Notes: generated by a model from the letters alone, not told the origin. A stretch of DNA of 60,052 nucleotides from JBAXEO01 sp964541375 (GCA_964541375.1 CAZIPT010000004.1:1-60052); one strand, 5' to 3'. Shown: positions 1 through 8,162, counted from the first letter of the stretch. Program-made: numbers and translations.

Positions 1-125
1 TCAAGCGGCTGGGCGCGCACGTGACCATCACCGCGGCAGGCTACGGCGGTGCGAGTCCCGTGGCCTCGAACAACTCCAAGTCGGGTGCAGCGAAGAATCG
101 CCGAGCAGAGCTGCTACTGAAGTAG
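1..125 (+). CDS. OmpA-like C-terminal domain protein (3' end only)
   Basis: Only the last 40 codons are present; the reading frame enters from the left edge (first full codon at base 3) and stops at TAG 123-125. The end contains GYGGASPVASNN followed by AAKNRRAELLLK, which matches the closing part of the OmpA-family peptidoglycan-binding domain (GYG..xPVA.N....G.A.NRRVE). That family binds diaminopimelate-containing peptidoglycan non-covalently and usually ends a membrane-anchored protein. What lies N-terminal of the domain cannot be seen. A strong hairpin follows 49 bases downstream. Confidence 0.8.
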   Translation, partial: KRLGAHVTITAAGYGGASPVASNNSKSGAAKNRRAELLLK

Positions 126-173
126 CTTTCCGGCGGACAGTATCGGGTGTGCCCTTGACCCGAGAACCAGGAA

Positions 174-206
174 GGGCCGGCGGGGGAGCGAAGTCCCCGC
201 CGGCCC
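174..206. terminator. strong GC hairpin, probably bidirectional terminator
   Basis: A 13-bp GC stem (GGGCCGGCGGGG... paired with ...CCCCGCCGGCCC) with a short loop lies between the OmpA-like gene and the tRNA-Arg fragment. On the plus strand it ends the OmpA-like gene. On the minus strand it sits just past the CCA end of the tRNA fragment, where a tRNA terminator would be. Confidence 0.75.
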
Positions 207-218
207 GCTGCTGTTCCT

Positions 219-263
219 TGGTGCCCCCGAGACGATTAGAACGTCCGACACCAGGTGTAGGAA
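219..263 (-). repeat. 45-bp 3' fragment of tRNA-Arg(CCT), putative attachment-site copy
   Basis: These bases match 3648-3692, the 3' half of the intact tRNA-Arg(CCT), at 43 of 45 positions; the mismatches are at 238 and 257. The copy includes the anticodon, T arm, acceptor 3' strand and CCA, in the same orientation. Weak similarity (CTGCTGTT) continues past CCA. A displaced tRNA 3' end like this is what site-specific integration into a tRNA gene leaves at the far end of an element. Confidence 0.85.
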
Positions 264-395
264 GCTAACTAGTCGTGGTTCCGATGGTCGCTGCTGAGTG
301 CGCATGGTGCCGTTCAGCCTTGCCGATGAGCGCAGTCAGCTCTGGTGGATCACGGCCAATCCGTGGCAGATCAGTAGCAGACGGAAGGCTGGCCT

Positions 396-2345
396 CTACC
401 TCACGGTGACGATCTTGGTGACCGGACCGCTGTTCGTGTAGTCGGTTCCGGTGTAGGAGATCGACATCTTCCACTTGCCGGCCGTCTTGGGCTTGTAGCG
501 ATAGGACAGATAGCCGTCGGAGGCTCGCCCGCTCATGGTCTTGGTGGTGACGGTCTTGTAGTAGGTCTTCTTGTAGTGGATTGTCCTGCGACGAATCCTC
601 CTGTGTGCGGTCACGGTCACTCTGCGAGACAGCGTGATCGTGGCGGTACCCGCTCCCGCAGCAGCTGGTGGCGAGATGTGTCCGTGGAAGGTCGCGTACT
701 TGCCGTGGGTGGGGCGGGAAGATGCTGCGGGTTCAAAGAGCGCTGTGATCGCGGCGAGACTGACATCCAGTCGCGTCGTGGCACCGGCAGTCGTGGCTAC
801 CAGCCGGGTGGCGGGGGCGTATCCAGACATGGAGAAGGTCACCCTATGTGTTCCCGGAGCCACACCGGCAACCGAGTAGGTCCCGTTAGCCTCCGTGCTG
901 GCCAGCGGGCATTCCGGCACAGAGACCGAAACCCCCGCGAGCGGGTTGCCGCCCCAGGTTACCCTGCCCTGCAAGGTGCCGCCATCGACGAGGAAGACGT
1001 AGGTGTTTATGCCCCCGATCAGCGTGCTGCTCTGGGACCCTGTGTTCACAGAGTCGGCCATCTGGCTGTCAGCGGCGAAGGCGTACAGGACGTGCACTCC
1101 GAGTTGCAGCGGCTGCGTGATGCCGCTCCGTGTCGCGCCGCTGCCAGTCGCCTTGAGCCAGGCGCCCTGGACTGTGTCCACTTGGTAGTAGATGTCGCGT
1201 ACTGATGGCGCGTTCGGGGCGAAGGCGCTTGCGGCCGTGAAGGTGAATGTCGGGTTGGGTGAGGAGGTGCGGTCCGAAGGCAGAGGCGTGATGGCCACCG
1301 TCAAGGGCACCGGCTGTTCATTCTGCTCGTCGATGACGGTGACGTCGTGACTGCTGTAGTTCACGACATAGACCCTGTTCGTCACCGGGTTGACCGCAAG
1401 GCTCAGGGGATTTGTCCCCACCGCGACAGTGGTCACGGCGCTGGTGATCCCGTCGACGACGTTGACGTTCGTTGTGTCCGTGTTGGCGACGTAGACCTTG
1501 TTCGACACGGGGTTGACGGCGACGGCAGCCGGATACGCCCCCGCCGCGACCGTGTTGGCTGCGTTCGTGGCCCCGTTGATCACCGTGACGTTGTGGCTCG
1601 CCCAGTTGGTCACGTACACCGTGTTCGTCACAGCGTTGACAGCCACGTCGCTGGCACTGCTGCCGACCGGGACCGTGCTGGGGCCGTTCGTGGCCCCGTT
1701 GATGACTGTGACCGTGCTCCTGTTGGCGACGTATATCTTGTTGGTCACCGGGTTGACCGCCACGGCCTCGGGATTCGTCCCAGCCGCAACCGTGCTGGTT
1801 GCGTTGGTGGCGCCGTCGATGACGGTGACGTTGTTGCTACCCCGGTTGGCGACGTAGACCTTGTTCGTCACGGGGTTCACCGCCACGGCCCTCGGGTTTG
1901 TCCCGGCTACGACTGTGCTGGTGGCGTTCGTGGCCCCATCGATCACGGTGACGTTGCGGCTGCCATAGTTGGCGACGTAGACCTTGTTCGTCACGGAGTT
2001 GACCGCGATAGCCTGTGGATTCGTCCCGGCTGCGACTGTGCTGGTGGCGTTCGTGTCCCCGTTGATCACCGTGACATCGTGGCTGTTGTAGTTCGCGACG
2101 TAGATCCTATTGGTCATTGGGTTGACCGCCACGGCCTCCGGGCTCGTCCCTGCCGCAACGGTATTCACAGCGTTGGTGGTTCCGTCGATGACCGTGACGT
2201 CGCTGCTACCCCGGTTGCCGACGTAGATCTTGTTCGTCACAGGGTTGACTGCGATAGGACGCGGACTCATCCCTGCATCCACCGTACTCCTGGCGTTGGT
2301 GGCACCGTCGATCACGGTCACGTCGCTGCTGTCACGGTTGGCCAC
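396..2345 (-). CDS. YVTN beta-propeller surface protein, C-terminal part (downstream of in-frame stop)
   Basis: This is the same reading frame as the upstream part (2346-3353), cut off by TAA at 2346-2348. It begins GTG-GCC-AAC, which is the interior of a propeller repeat (V*VAN where other units read VYVAN), so it is not a natural start and has no ribosome-binding site of its own. It carries the rest of unit 8 and eight further ~42-residue YVTN units (about residues 1-345). Then come an Ig-like stretch, a carboxypeptidase-regulatory-like domain (about 470-540) and a basic C-terminal domain ending in GKWKMSISYTG. That last domain recurs in the secreted protein at 33696-34961. Unless the stop is read through, this part is probably silent. 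Confidence 0.8.
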   Translation of the reverse strand: MANRDSSDVTVIDGATNARSTVDAGMSPRPIAVNPVTNKIYVGNRGSSDVTVIDGTTNAVNTVAAGTSPEAVAVNPMTNRIYVANYNSHDVTVINGDTNATSTVAAGTNPQAIAVNSVTNKVYVANYGSRNVTVIDGATNATSTVVAGTNPRAVAVNPVTNKVYVANRGSNNVTVIDGATNATSTVAAGTNPEAVAVNPVTNKIYVANRSTVTVINGATNGPSTVPVGSSASDVAVNAVTNTVYVTNWASHNVTVINGATNAANTVAAGAYPAAVAVNPVSNKVYVANTDTTNVNVVDGITSAVTTVAVGTNPLSLAVNPVTNRVYVVNYSSHDVTVIDEQNEQPVPLTVAITPLPSDRTSSPNPTFTFTAASAFAPNAPSVRDIYYQVDTVQGAWLKATGSGATRSGITQPLQLGVHVLYAFAADSQMADSVNTGSQSSTLIGGINTYVFLVDGGTLQGRVTWGGNPLAGVSVSVPECPLASTEANGTYSVAGVAPGTHRVTFSMSGYAPATRLVATTAGATTRLDVSLAAITALFEPAASSRPTHGKYATFHGHISPPAAAGAGTATITLSRRVTVTAHRRIRRRTIHYKKTYYKTVTTKTMSGRASDGYLSYRYKPKTAGKWKMSISYTGTDYTNSGPVTKIVTVR

Positions 2346-3353
2346 TTAGACCTTGCCGGTCACGGGGTTGACAGCGACGCCGTATGGGCCGTCCCCGGCT
2401 CCGACAGTAGAAGCCGTGTCCGTCGCTCCGTCGATCACCGTCACGTTATCGCCAAAGAAGTTCGCCACGTAGATCCTGTTGGTCGACGGGTTGAGACCCA
2501 CTGACCACGGTGTCGCCCCTGCGACGACGGTAGTCAGGACGTCATCGGCGTCTCCGTCGATGACTGTCACGTTGTTGTCACCCTGGTTCGCCACGTAGAT
2601 CTTGTTTGTCACAGGGTTGGCGGCCAACGCTCTGGGCCGATAGCCCGTGGAGACCTTGCCCACTGTGAGATCGCTCGCCCCGTCGAGAACAGACAGGACG
2701 TCGCTGTCGTAGTTCGCTACGTAGACCTTGTTGGTCACGGGATTGATGGCCAAAGCGCAGGGCGTCGTTCCAACGCCGATGTCGACAGTGGAGTGCAGTG
2801 CGCCGTCGATTACCGTCACCGACATCCCGTTGTAGTTGGCCGTGTAGATCTTGTTGGTTAGCGGGTTGACGGCGACGGCACTTGGATTCGTTCCAACAAC
2901 GATTCTGGCGGTTGAGTTACTGGAGCCGTCGATCTCGGTCACGCTGGAACTCATGAAGTTGGCGACGTAGATCTTGTTGGTCACGGAGTTGACGGCCAGG
3001 GACTGCGGGCGCGCCTCGACAGCCACGGTGACGACGGAGTTGGTGGCGCCATCGATCACAGATACGGTGTCGCTGTCTTTGTTGGCCACGTAGATCTTGT
3101 TGGTCACGGAGTTGACGGCGACTGCCCAAGGTTGCGACCCAACAGCAATGGTCGCCGTGGTGTTGGCAGCGCCATCGATCACCGTGACGGTCGAGCTGGA
3201 GTAGTTGGCCACGTAGACCTTGTTGGTAACTGGGTTGACCGAAGCGGTCCAAGGAAAGGTCCCGGCCGGCACTGCTAGCACACTCTGTGCGGCCCCGAGG
3301 ACGAAGGCGACGACCAGCACTGGCAGAACTACCGTGCGGAGATACCCATTCAT
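2346..3353 (-). CDS. YVTN beta-propeller surface protein, N-terminal part (truncated by TAA)
   Basis: The start is ATG at 3353, chosen because AAAGGGG lies just upstream and a clear signal peptide follows (MNGYLRTVVLPVLVVAFVLG, then a small-residue cleavage region). The body is seven complete ~42-residue units with the pattern NPVTNKVYVANxxSxxVTVIDG, plus the beginning of an eighth that ends at TAA 2346-2348. YVTN repeats fold as seven-bladed beta-propellers on secreted or surface proteins and usually mediate binding. Together with the downstream part the original protein would have had 16 units and about 985 residues. It lies within the tRNA-Arg-flanked segment. Confidence 0.85.
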   Translation of the reverse strand: MNGYLRTVVLPVLVVAFVLGAAQSVLAVPAGTFPWTASVNPVTNKVYVANYSSSTVTVIDGAANTTATIAVGSQPWAVAVNSVTNKIYVANKDSDTVSVIDGATNSVVTVAVEARPQSLAVNSVTNKIYVANFMSSSVTEIDGSSNSTARIVVGTNPSAVAVNPLTNKIYTANYNGMSVTVIDGALHSTVDIGVGTTPCALAINPVTNKVYVANYDSDVLSVLDGASDLTVGKVSTGYRPRALAANPVTNKIYVANQGDNNVTVIDGDADDVLTTVVAGATPWSVGLNPSTNRIYVANFFGDNVTVIDGATDTASTVGAGDGPYGVAVNPVTGKV

Positions 3354-3556
3354 CACCGTTCCCCTTTCGGCGTGTTTCGGTCGGCTTTCCCTTCGCTTTG
3401 AACGCCAACGGCACGACGACGAGGATTCGTTGCGGGAGCACGCCGAGGCGCGAGCATCACTTTGTCGCGAACGCCCTCTCACATGAAGGGAGAAGGCTCA
3501 TCCGCATACTAGTTTCATACCCGCCGCTCAATCCCCGCCCCGCTTCGGTCCTGGAC

Positions 3557-3584
3557 TCAGTATCAGATCAGTAGCAGAGGTCAA
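3557..3584 (-). promoter_or_regulatory. candidate promoter of the beta-propeller gene
   Basis: On the minus strand TTGACC (3584-3579) is followed 16 bases later by TACTGA (3562-3557). The spacing is acceptable but the -10 is poor. The 15-mer that recurs at 367-381 forms most of the spacer. Confidence 0.3.
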
Positions 3585-3600
3585 CCAGCCCCCACAACAG

Positions 3601-3642
3601 AACAGGCCAGCCAGGGCGTGAAACCCTCGCTGACCTGCTGTT
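3601..3642 (-). terminator. hairpin downstream of tRNA-Arg
   Basis: On the minus strand, directly after the tRNA, AACAGCAGGTCAGCGAGGG pairs imperfectly with CCCTGGCTGGCCTGTT around a short loop. The position fits a tRNA terminator, though the following tract is not U-rich. Confidence 0.6.
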
Positions 3643-3647
3643 TTCTG

Positions 3648-3723
3648 TGGTGCCCCCGAGACGATTCGAACGTCCGACACCAGGTTTAGGAAACCTGTGC
3701 TCTATCCCCTGAGCTACGGGGGC
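3648..3723 (-). tRNA. tRNA-Arg (anticodon CCT)
   Basis: The 76-nt minus-strand sequence folds as a cloverleaf. The acceptor is GCCCCCG/CGGGGGC with discriminator A and encoded CCA. The D arm begins GCTC, the anticodon loop is TTCCTAA (anticodon CCT, reading AGG) and the T loop is TTCGAATC. A TACAAT hexamer about 28 bases upstream (3756-3751) could be the -10 box. Its 3' half is duplicated at 219-263. Confidence 0.95.
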
Positions 3724-3924
3724 GAATGGTGCCCCAACGGGGCAGTCGGTATTGTAGCGCGACGCCTACGGTTCTGGGAGACGGAGCCGGCGGCGGTGGC
3801 CTATCTTCACACGCAGCAGACGCGCGGGCGTTGCGCGCATCGCTGTAGCGGGTACGCACATCGAGTAGGAGGCCGTCTGCTCGCCTCCTTCGATCCGGCG
3901 ACCCCTGAGAAGGAGTAGAGAGTC

Positions 3925-4296
3925 ATGAAGCTCAACAAAGCGCTCGCGGCTGGCCTGCTGCTCGCACTGGTCCTCGCCCTCGTCGGCTGCTCAGGCAGTG
4001 GCGCCACATCGAGCCCGCCGTCCAGTGGAACCGCCCCCGCGAGCACGTCTGCCGCCGGGGCAACAGTCGTCGAGAAGGGCTTCGCGTTCGACCCGGCGAC
4101 GCTCGACGTCAAGGTGGGCGACACGGTCACCTTCAAGAACGAGGACTCGGCACCACACAACGTGAGCATCGACGGCAAGGAGCTCGGCAACCAGGATCAG
4201 GGCGCAAGCGTCACCTGGACCGCCGAGAAGGCCGGTTCGTTCCCGTACTCGTGCACCATTCACCCGGCGATGACCGGTGAGATAGTCGTCAAGTAG
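3925..4296 (+). CDS. cupredoxin-domain lipoprotein (plastocyanin-like)
   Basis: This 123-residue protein begins with a lipoprotein signal; the lipobox is LVGC, with Cys near residue 22. A Ser/Thr/Ala/Pro-rich linker follows, then a blue-copper domain. Copper ligands are readable as His in APHNV, Cys and His in YSCTIH, and Met in PAMTG. Small cupredoxins pass single electrons or hold copper outside the membrane. GAAGGAG precedes ATG. The next gene starts 24 bases downstream on the same strand, so the two are probably cotranscribed. The electron partner is unknown; the multihaem cytochrome gene lies close by but on the opposite strand. Confidence 0.9.
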   Translation: MKLNKALAAGLLLALVLALVGCSGSGATSSPPSSGTAPASTSAAGATVVEKGFAFDPATLDVKVGDTVTFKNEDSAPHNVSIDGKELGNQDQGASVTWTAEKAGSFPYSCTIHPAMTGEIVVK

Positions 4297-4320
4297 CGGG
4301 CGCGACCGGAACGGAGCGTT

Positions 4321-4986
4321 GTGGACACCAGCCTTCTGCTCTCGCTTGCATTGATCGCCCTAGGTATTGCCGCCAACCCTCCTGGCATCGTCGTGCAGAT
4401 CGGTGTCTTGTCGACGCCGAACGGTCGCACCAAAGGGCTCGTATACCTTGCGGGGCTTCTGGTGTCGTTGGTTGCGTTCGCTGCTCTGGCGGTAGCCATC
4501 TTTGGCCGATTCGATCTCTCGACAAAAGGAACGCCCACCACTGCCGCGTACGTGATACACCTCATCGCCGGGTTGATCGTCGTCGGGGCGGGGATCTGGC
4601 TCTGGCGTCAGCCAGCGCAGGCGGTGGGTGGGTTCATCGGAAAGGCACTGGAGGATCTGGGCACGATAAAGCTCGGCACGGTGTTCCTGCTGGGCTTCCT
4701 TCTGGTGAACTACCCCCTCGAGATCGCCGGCGCCACGACCATCCTGCAGGCGAAGCCCCCAACCACGGGTGCCGCGATCGCCTACTTCCTCTACTTCGTC
4801 ATCATTGCGAGCTCGACGATCTGGCTGCCCGTCGTCATCCAGATGGCCGCCGCCGGCAAGTGGGACGACTGGTCGACGGCGTCCCGCACTTGGATCGTGA
4901 AGGACGGCAATGTCGTTTTGGGCGCGCTGATACTGGTAATCGGAGTCGCGATTGCAGTGCAGGCGGCGCTTGCACTCATCAAGTAG
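4321..4986 (+). CDS. SAP/GAP-family multipass membrane protein
   Basis: The 221-residue protein starts with GTG and has about six hydrophobic segments, the first beginning at residue 4. The layout and the N-terminal SLALIALGIAANPPGI segment resemble the Sap (sulfolipid-addressing, GAP) family, distant relatives of LysE exporters. Members are linked to export of lipids or small molecules in actinobacteria, but the substrate here cannot be told from sequence. It sits 24 bases behind the cupredoxin gene and converges with the cytochrome gene, with 62 bases between their 3' ends. Confidence 0.7.
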   Translation: MDTSLLLSLALIALGIAANPPGIVVQIGVLSTPNGRTKGLVYLAGLLVSLVAFAALAVAIFGRFDLSTKGTPTTAAYVIHLIAGLIVVGAGIWLWRQPAQAVGGFIGKALEDLGTIKLGTVFLLGFLLVNYPLEIAGATTILQAKPPTTGAAIAYFLYFVIIASSTIWLPVVIQMAAAGKWDDWSTASRTWIVKDGNVVLGALILVIGVAIAVQAALALIK

Positions 4987-5048
4987 TCGCCCGCGAAGCC
5001 GAATCGGACGGGGAGCTAGGCGGAGTCACTGGCCAGTCGTCAAGTAGC

Positions 5049-6056
5049 TCACTGGGTCGGGGCCGGGCGCCCCTCCCGCACGTGGCAGCGGGCGCAGAAG
5101 AGCGACGAATGGCACTCGAGGCACTTTCCCACGCCCGTATCTCGGGCGGTGATGAAGTGCTGCTTTACCCACGGCCCCTTCGAGGGGTCGTACTCCTTGT
5201 GATGGCACTTCGTGCACATGTCGGGCTTGGCGCTGTGGCACCGGTCGCAGACAGCGCGATTCGCCTGCGCGGTGGCGGCGTGGCCGGTCTTGCCCTGGGC
5301 CCACCGCTTGGGATGTGGCATCTCCAAGCCGTGGCAGTTCGTGCAGAACTCCTTCTTGTGACACATGCCGCACTGCTGCTGGTCGGCCTTCCATAGCTTG
5401 CCGTGGTCGGCAGACTTCCAGGCTTTGACCTCGTGGGACTTGGGCAGCAGCTGGTAGTCGGCCGGGTGGCATAGGCGACAGTCCGCCGACGCCTTAGGGG
5501 TCGCGGGATTGCCGTGGCAGGTGTAGCACTGCGCCATCAGCGAGATCGCCTTGCCGCGGGTTTCCACCGGGTGTGCGGTTCTCACATGGCAGGAGACGCA
5601 AGAGCCGTTGCGCTTGGCGTGCTTCGGGTGGTCGATGATGATCCGGAAGCCGGACGTGGCCTTTCGGTTCACGTCATGACACTGCAGGCACACCGCATCG
5701 GGCACAGGATTCGTGCCCGGGACCTTCGAATCGACCGGGTCCTTGTAGTCGCCCTTCACGTGGACAGTGACATCGCGCACCAGCAGCTGGCCCCTGCCGA
5801 CAAGTCGCTGCGGCAGCGCATACCATGGAGTCGGGTCCTGGTGGCACTTCACGCAGCCGACCTCGGTGTGAGCGGACTTGGTCCACGTCGCATATCGCGG
5901 TTTCATCTCATGGCACGACGCGCACAGGCGTGGCGAGGCCGTCGCGAAGTCGATCGTCACTGCGAGCGCCAGCAGGATGACGAGCGTCACAGCGGCGATG
6001 ACAAGCCAACTCCGCGCGGAACGCGGAGCGCGGTCGATTCCCGGCTCACCACCCAT
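5049..6056 (-). CDS. NapC/NirT-type dodecahaem cytochrome c
   Basis: The 335-residue protein has one N-terminal membrane anchor (about residues 17-38) and twelve CXXCH haem-binding motifs: CASCH, CVKCH, CLQCH, CVSCH, CYTCH, CRLCH, CGMCH, CTNCH, CDRCH, CTKCH, CLECH and CARCH. The N-terminal part looks like NapC/NirT quinol dehydrogenases, which normally carry four or five haems and move electrons from menaquinol to extracytoplasmic acceptors. The longer C-terminal haem string suggests electron relay outward. The start ATG at 6056 has GGTGAG upstream. The terminal oxidant or reductase partner is not adjacent. Confidence 0.92.
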   Translation of the reverse strand: MGGEPGIDRAPRSARSWLVIAAVTLVILLALAVTIDFATASPRLCASCHEMKPRYATWTKSAHTEVGCVKCHQDPTPWYALPQRLVGRGQLLVRDVTVHVKGDYKDPVDSKVPGTNPVPDAVCLQCHDVNRKATSGFRIIIDHPKHAKRNGSCVSCHVRTAHPVETRGKAISLMAQCYTCHGNPATPKASADCRLCHPADYQLLPKSHEVKAWKSADHGKLWKADQQQCGMCHKKEFCTNCHGLEMPHPKRWAQGKTGHAATAQANRAVCDRCHSAKPDMCTKCHHKEYDPSKGPWVKQHFITARDTGVGKCLECHSSLFCARCHVREGRPAPTQ

Positions 6057-6216
6057 GACGTCTCACCTACCTCGCGGTTCGAAGCTCGCGGCCGAGATTC
6101 TCGGCTGAAGACCCACCGTTGCAGTGCATAAGAATGCTGGCTCGTGGCCTGCCTCGCAAATGTGGTGCCTCTTGCCCGGTGTCATGCGTGCGAGTCGTCA
6201 TCCCGCTCCACGCGGA

Positions 6217-7335
6217 CTACGGCGTCCCAGTCCCCACGCCAGCAAGCGCCGACCACGCGCCGGCCTTGGTCCCCGGCCAGCTGTAGAGGCTCGCGCCAAT
6301 GCATCCGCTCTCCTGAGTGCCGCGCACAAACGCCTGGACTTCGGCGGTCGAGGACTTCTCGGCGATGCCGCCGATCATGTGGATCGGGACAGCCGAGCAT
6401 CCCGGCTTCGAGCGCAGGATGCGGGCGTTGCCGACCGTGTCCGAGTACGAGAGTGCCGCGCCCTTGCCGTGGTAGGTGTAGTAGCCCATCGGCACGAAGA
6501 CGTCGTAGATAGGCGCTAGGTCGGTGTAGGGAAAAGTACCCCAGTAGCTGCCCTTCCTCGAGAGACCAACGGGCGATGGAATGATGGCGCCGAGAGGATA
6601 CGCCGGCCCTACCGCTGCGCGAATCTGCCGGGAGAGCGCCATCAGTGCGCGGTTGCGCGGCTTCTGCGACTTGATGGCGCCCGACTCGATGTCCAGCGCG
6701 AACGAGTCGAACCTCTGACCGTCGCTTGTTTGCAGCTGAATCGCCGAGTTGATCCGGGAGAAGTCCTTTGCCGGGTCGATCATGTCCGGCAGGTACCAGG
6801 CAACGATCTTCATGTCGTGCGCGTGCGACTCGCTGATGAACTGCTTGATCTTCTCGGGTTTGAAGAGCTCGCCGCTGGATCGCGAGTTGCCGGTTTCGAG
6901 GTAGAGCGTCTTGACCCCGTGAGCGGCCATGTCGGCTACGGCGGCAGCCGGATCCTTCCAAGCGCGGTCGTCGTAGATGTCCACCCAGCTGCCCAGCCCG
7001 CGGTACGCGCCGATTCGGGTTTGAGCCGGAGCCGGAACAGGCGTCGGAGCGCCGGGGGCAGGGGAGGGGGCGGGGGCGGTCGCGACCGGCGTCGCCGTCG
7101 GCAAGGACGGGGCCGAGGAGGTCCAGCTCGGCTGGGCGCTGTGCGACGCGGAGCTCGCGGTCGGAGAGGCCTCGATAGGTGCCGAGGTGCTCGGCGTCGA
7201 TGACGTGCCGCGCGAGTTGCCTTGGCTCAGCGCGTAGACGCCGACGCCTGTGCCGATCAGCACGATGCCGCCAACCAGGAGGCCCAGCCCGAGCATGACG
7301 AGCTGTCGTCCTGACAGTTGGGGCAGTGCCGGCAT
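6217..7335 (-). CDS. membrane-anchored secreted protein with glycoside-hydrolase-like TIM barrel
   Basis: ATG at 7335 is chosen because GAGGAGGCGCT precedes it. The 372-residue product has an N-terminal membrane segment (about 13-35) and a long Ser/Thr/Pro/Ala linker (about 40-115). The globular domain contains YLETGNSR, MKIVAWYLPD, FDSFALDIES and VFVPMGYYTYHG, which read as successive strands of a (beta/alpha)8 barrel. Acidic residues at the strand ends (Asp and Glu in DIES) suit a glycosidase fold, but I cannot assign a family or substrate. A surface polysaccharide- or peptidoglycan-related role is inference. Confidence 0.65.
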   Translation of the reverse strand: MPALPQLSGRQLVMLGLGLLVGGIVLIGTGVGVYALSQGNSRGTSSTPSTSAPIEASPTASSASHSAQPSWTSSAPSLPTATPVATAPAPSPAPGAPTPVPAPAQTRIGAYRGLGSWVDIYDDRAWKDPAAAVADMAAHGVKTLYLETGNSRSSGELFKPEKIKQFISESHAHDMKIVAWYLPDMIDPAKDFSRINSAIQLQTSDGQRFDSFALDIESGAIKSQKPRNRALMALSRQIRAAVGPAYPLGAIIPSPVGLSRKGSYWGTFPYTDLAPIYDVFVPMGYYTYHGKGAALSYSDTVGNARILRSKPGCSAVPIHMIGGIAEKSSTAEVQAFVRGTQESGCIGASLYSWPGTKAGAWSALAGVGTGTP

Positions 7336-7517
7336 AGCGCCTCCTCGGGCTACTGAGGGCCGTCGTGATCGAGTCGATTCTCCTGCATTTGCGTTCTGGT
7401 CGCTCGACTCCTTCGATGCGCAAGCGAAATGCCAACGACCGGCGGGCGCGCGTACGGACGCGCGGAGGGTGCGCGTGCGCGTTGTTGGCGAGGACAGTCG
7501 GGCCGCGTTTGCGGCAC

Positions 7518-7546
7518 TTGACAGGCGAGCGAGGGGGCACTTACCT
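7518..7546 (+). promoter_or_regulatory. candidate promoter of the flavodoxin gene
   Basis: TTGACA (7518-7523) is a perfect -35 box; 17 bases later stands TTACCT, a weak -10. The flavodoxin start codon is about 80 bases downstream. The rest of 7336-7517 shows no gene. Confidence 0.35.
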
Positions 7547-7627
7547 GAGCTCTGGGGAATTGCTCTTTTGGGGTGACGTCGACGCTGGTGATGAGCCGGC
7601 AGAAGCTCGAGATTACAGGGGAGATGC

Positions 7628-8134
7628 ATGATGAAGACGCTGGTCGTGTACGGAACCAAGTCCGGATGCACCGCCGGAATCGCCGACCGCATCGGAATCG
7701 ATCTGGGAAAGCAGGGCGTCACGGTCGACGTTGTGCCCGCCGAGAAAGCTGGCGATCCCGCAGGCTACGATGCGGTCGTGGTGGGCAGCGGGATCCGCGC
7801 CGGGCAGTGGCATGCGTCCGCGAAGCGGTGGGTCGAGGCCAATGCCGAGGCACTCAAGTCGATGCCCGTGGCCTTCTTCACGTGCGGCATGATGATTCGC
7901 GAGGAGGGCAAGCAGGCCGAGGTCCTCGCCTACACGGATCCGATCATCGCAGCCACCGGGATCACGCCCGTCGACATCGGGCTCTTCTCTGGCTGGTTCG
8001 AGGCCGAGCAGTTCGGCTTTGCCGAGCGCTCCATTCTCAAGCTCATGAAGACCCCCGAGGGCGACTTCCGCGACTGGGCCGCCATCGACGCATGGACCGA
8101 GAGGGTCGCTCCCGCGCTCAGCGTCGGTGCATAG
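7628..8134 (+). CDS. flavodoxin-domain protein (HemG-like)
   Basis: This 168-residue protein starts KTLVVYGTKSGCTAGIADRI, where YGTKSGCT is the FMN phosphate-binding loop. VVVGSGIRAGQWH and FFTCGMM mark the two further flavin-contacting loops. Length and the W(x)5-W-rich middle resemble menaquinone-linked protoporphyrinogen oxidase HemG and related flavodoxins. Whether it works on porphyrins is not shown; no other haem-synthesis gene is near. GGGGAG precedes the ATG-ATG pair at 7628 and 7631. Confidence 0.8.
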   Translation: MMKTLVVYGTKSGCTAGIADRIGIDLGKQGVTVDVVPAEKAGDPAGYDAVVVGSGIRAGQWHASAKRWVEANAEALKSMPVAFFTCGMMIREEGKQAEVLAYTDPIIAATGITPVDIGLFSGWFEAEQFGFAERSILKLMKTPEGDFRDWAAIDAWTERVAPALSVGA

Positions 8135-8162
8135 CGCGCGGGCGCGAGGCGGTGAGGGTGTG

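Larger units (their letters stand above)
264..3692. mobile_element. putative tRNA-Arg-flanked 3.4-kb insertion without integrase
   Basis: The segment lies between the tRNA 3' fragment (219-263) and the matching part of the intact tRNA (3648-3692), which are direct repeats offset by 3429 bp. The topology is correct for integration into the tRNA: intact gene at one end, 3' fragment downstream at the other. The only gene inside is the interrupted beta-propeller gene. No integrase, excisionase or replication gene is visible, so it would be a decayed or non-autonomous island. A 15-bp direct repeat (367-381 and 3564-3578) lies near both ends. The alternative is a local tRNA duplication that has since decayed. 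Confidence 0.5.

Noticed and set aside
367..381. 15-bp repeat (also at 3564-3578) as integrase arm sites
   Set aside because: Only one copy near each end, no integrase, and one copy is the spacer of a possible promoter; kept only as a note in the element entry.
396..3353. Regular ~126-bp periodicity that could be taken for a tandem DNA repeat or CRISPR-like array
   Set aside because: The period is 42 codons in one reading frame and translates to YVTN units; it is coding repetition, with no spacer structure.
3440..3470. Second SARP site upstream of the propeller gene (minus strand GTGATGCTCGCGCC resembles the site at 35110-35144)
   Set aside because: The partner repeat 11 bp upstream does not match and no -10 box is placed 8 bases downstream.
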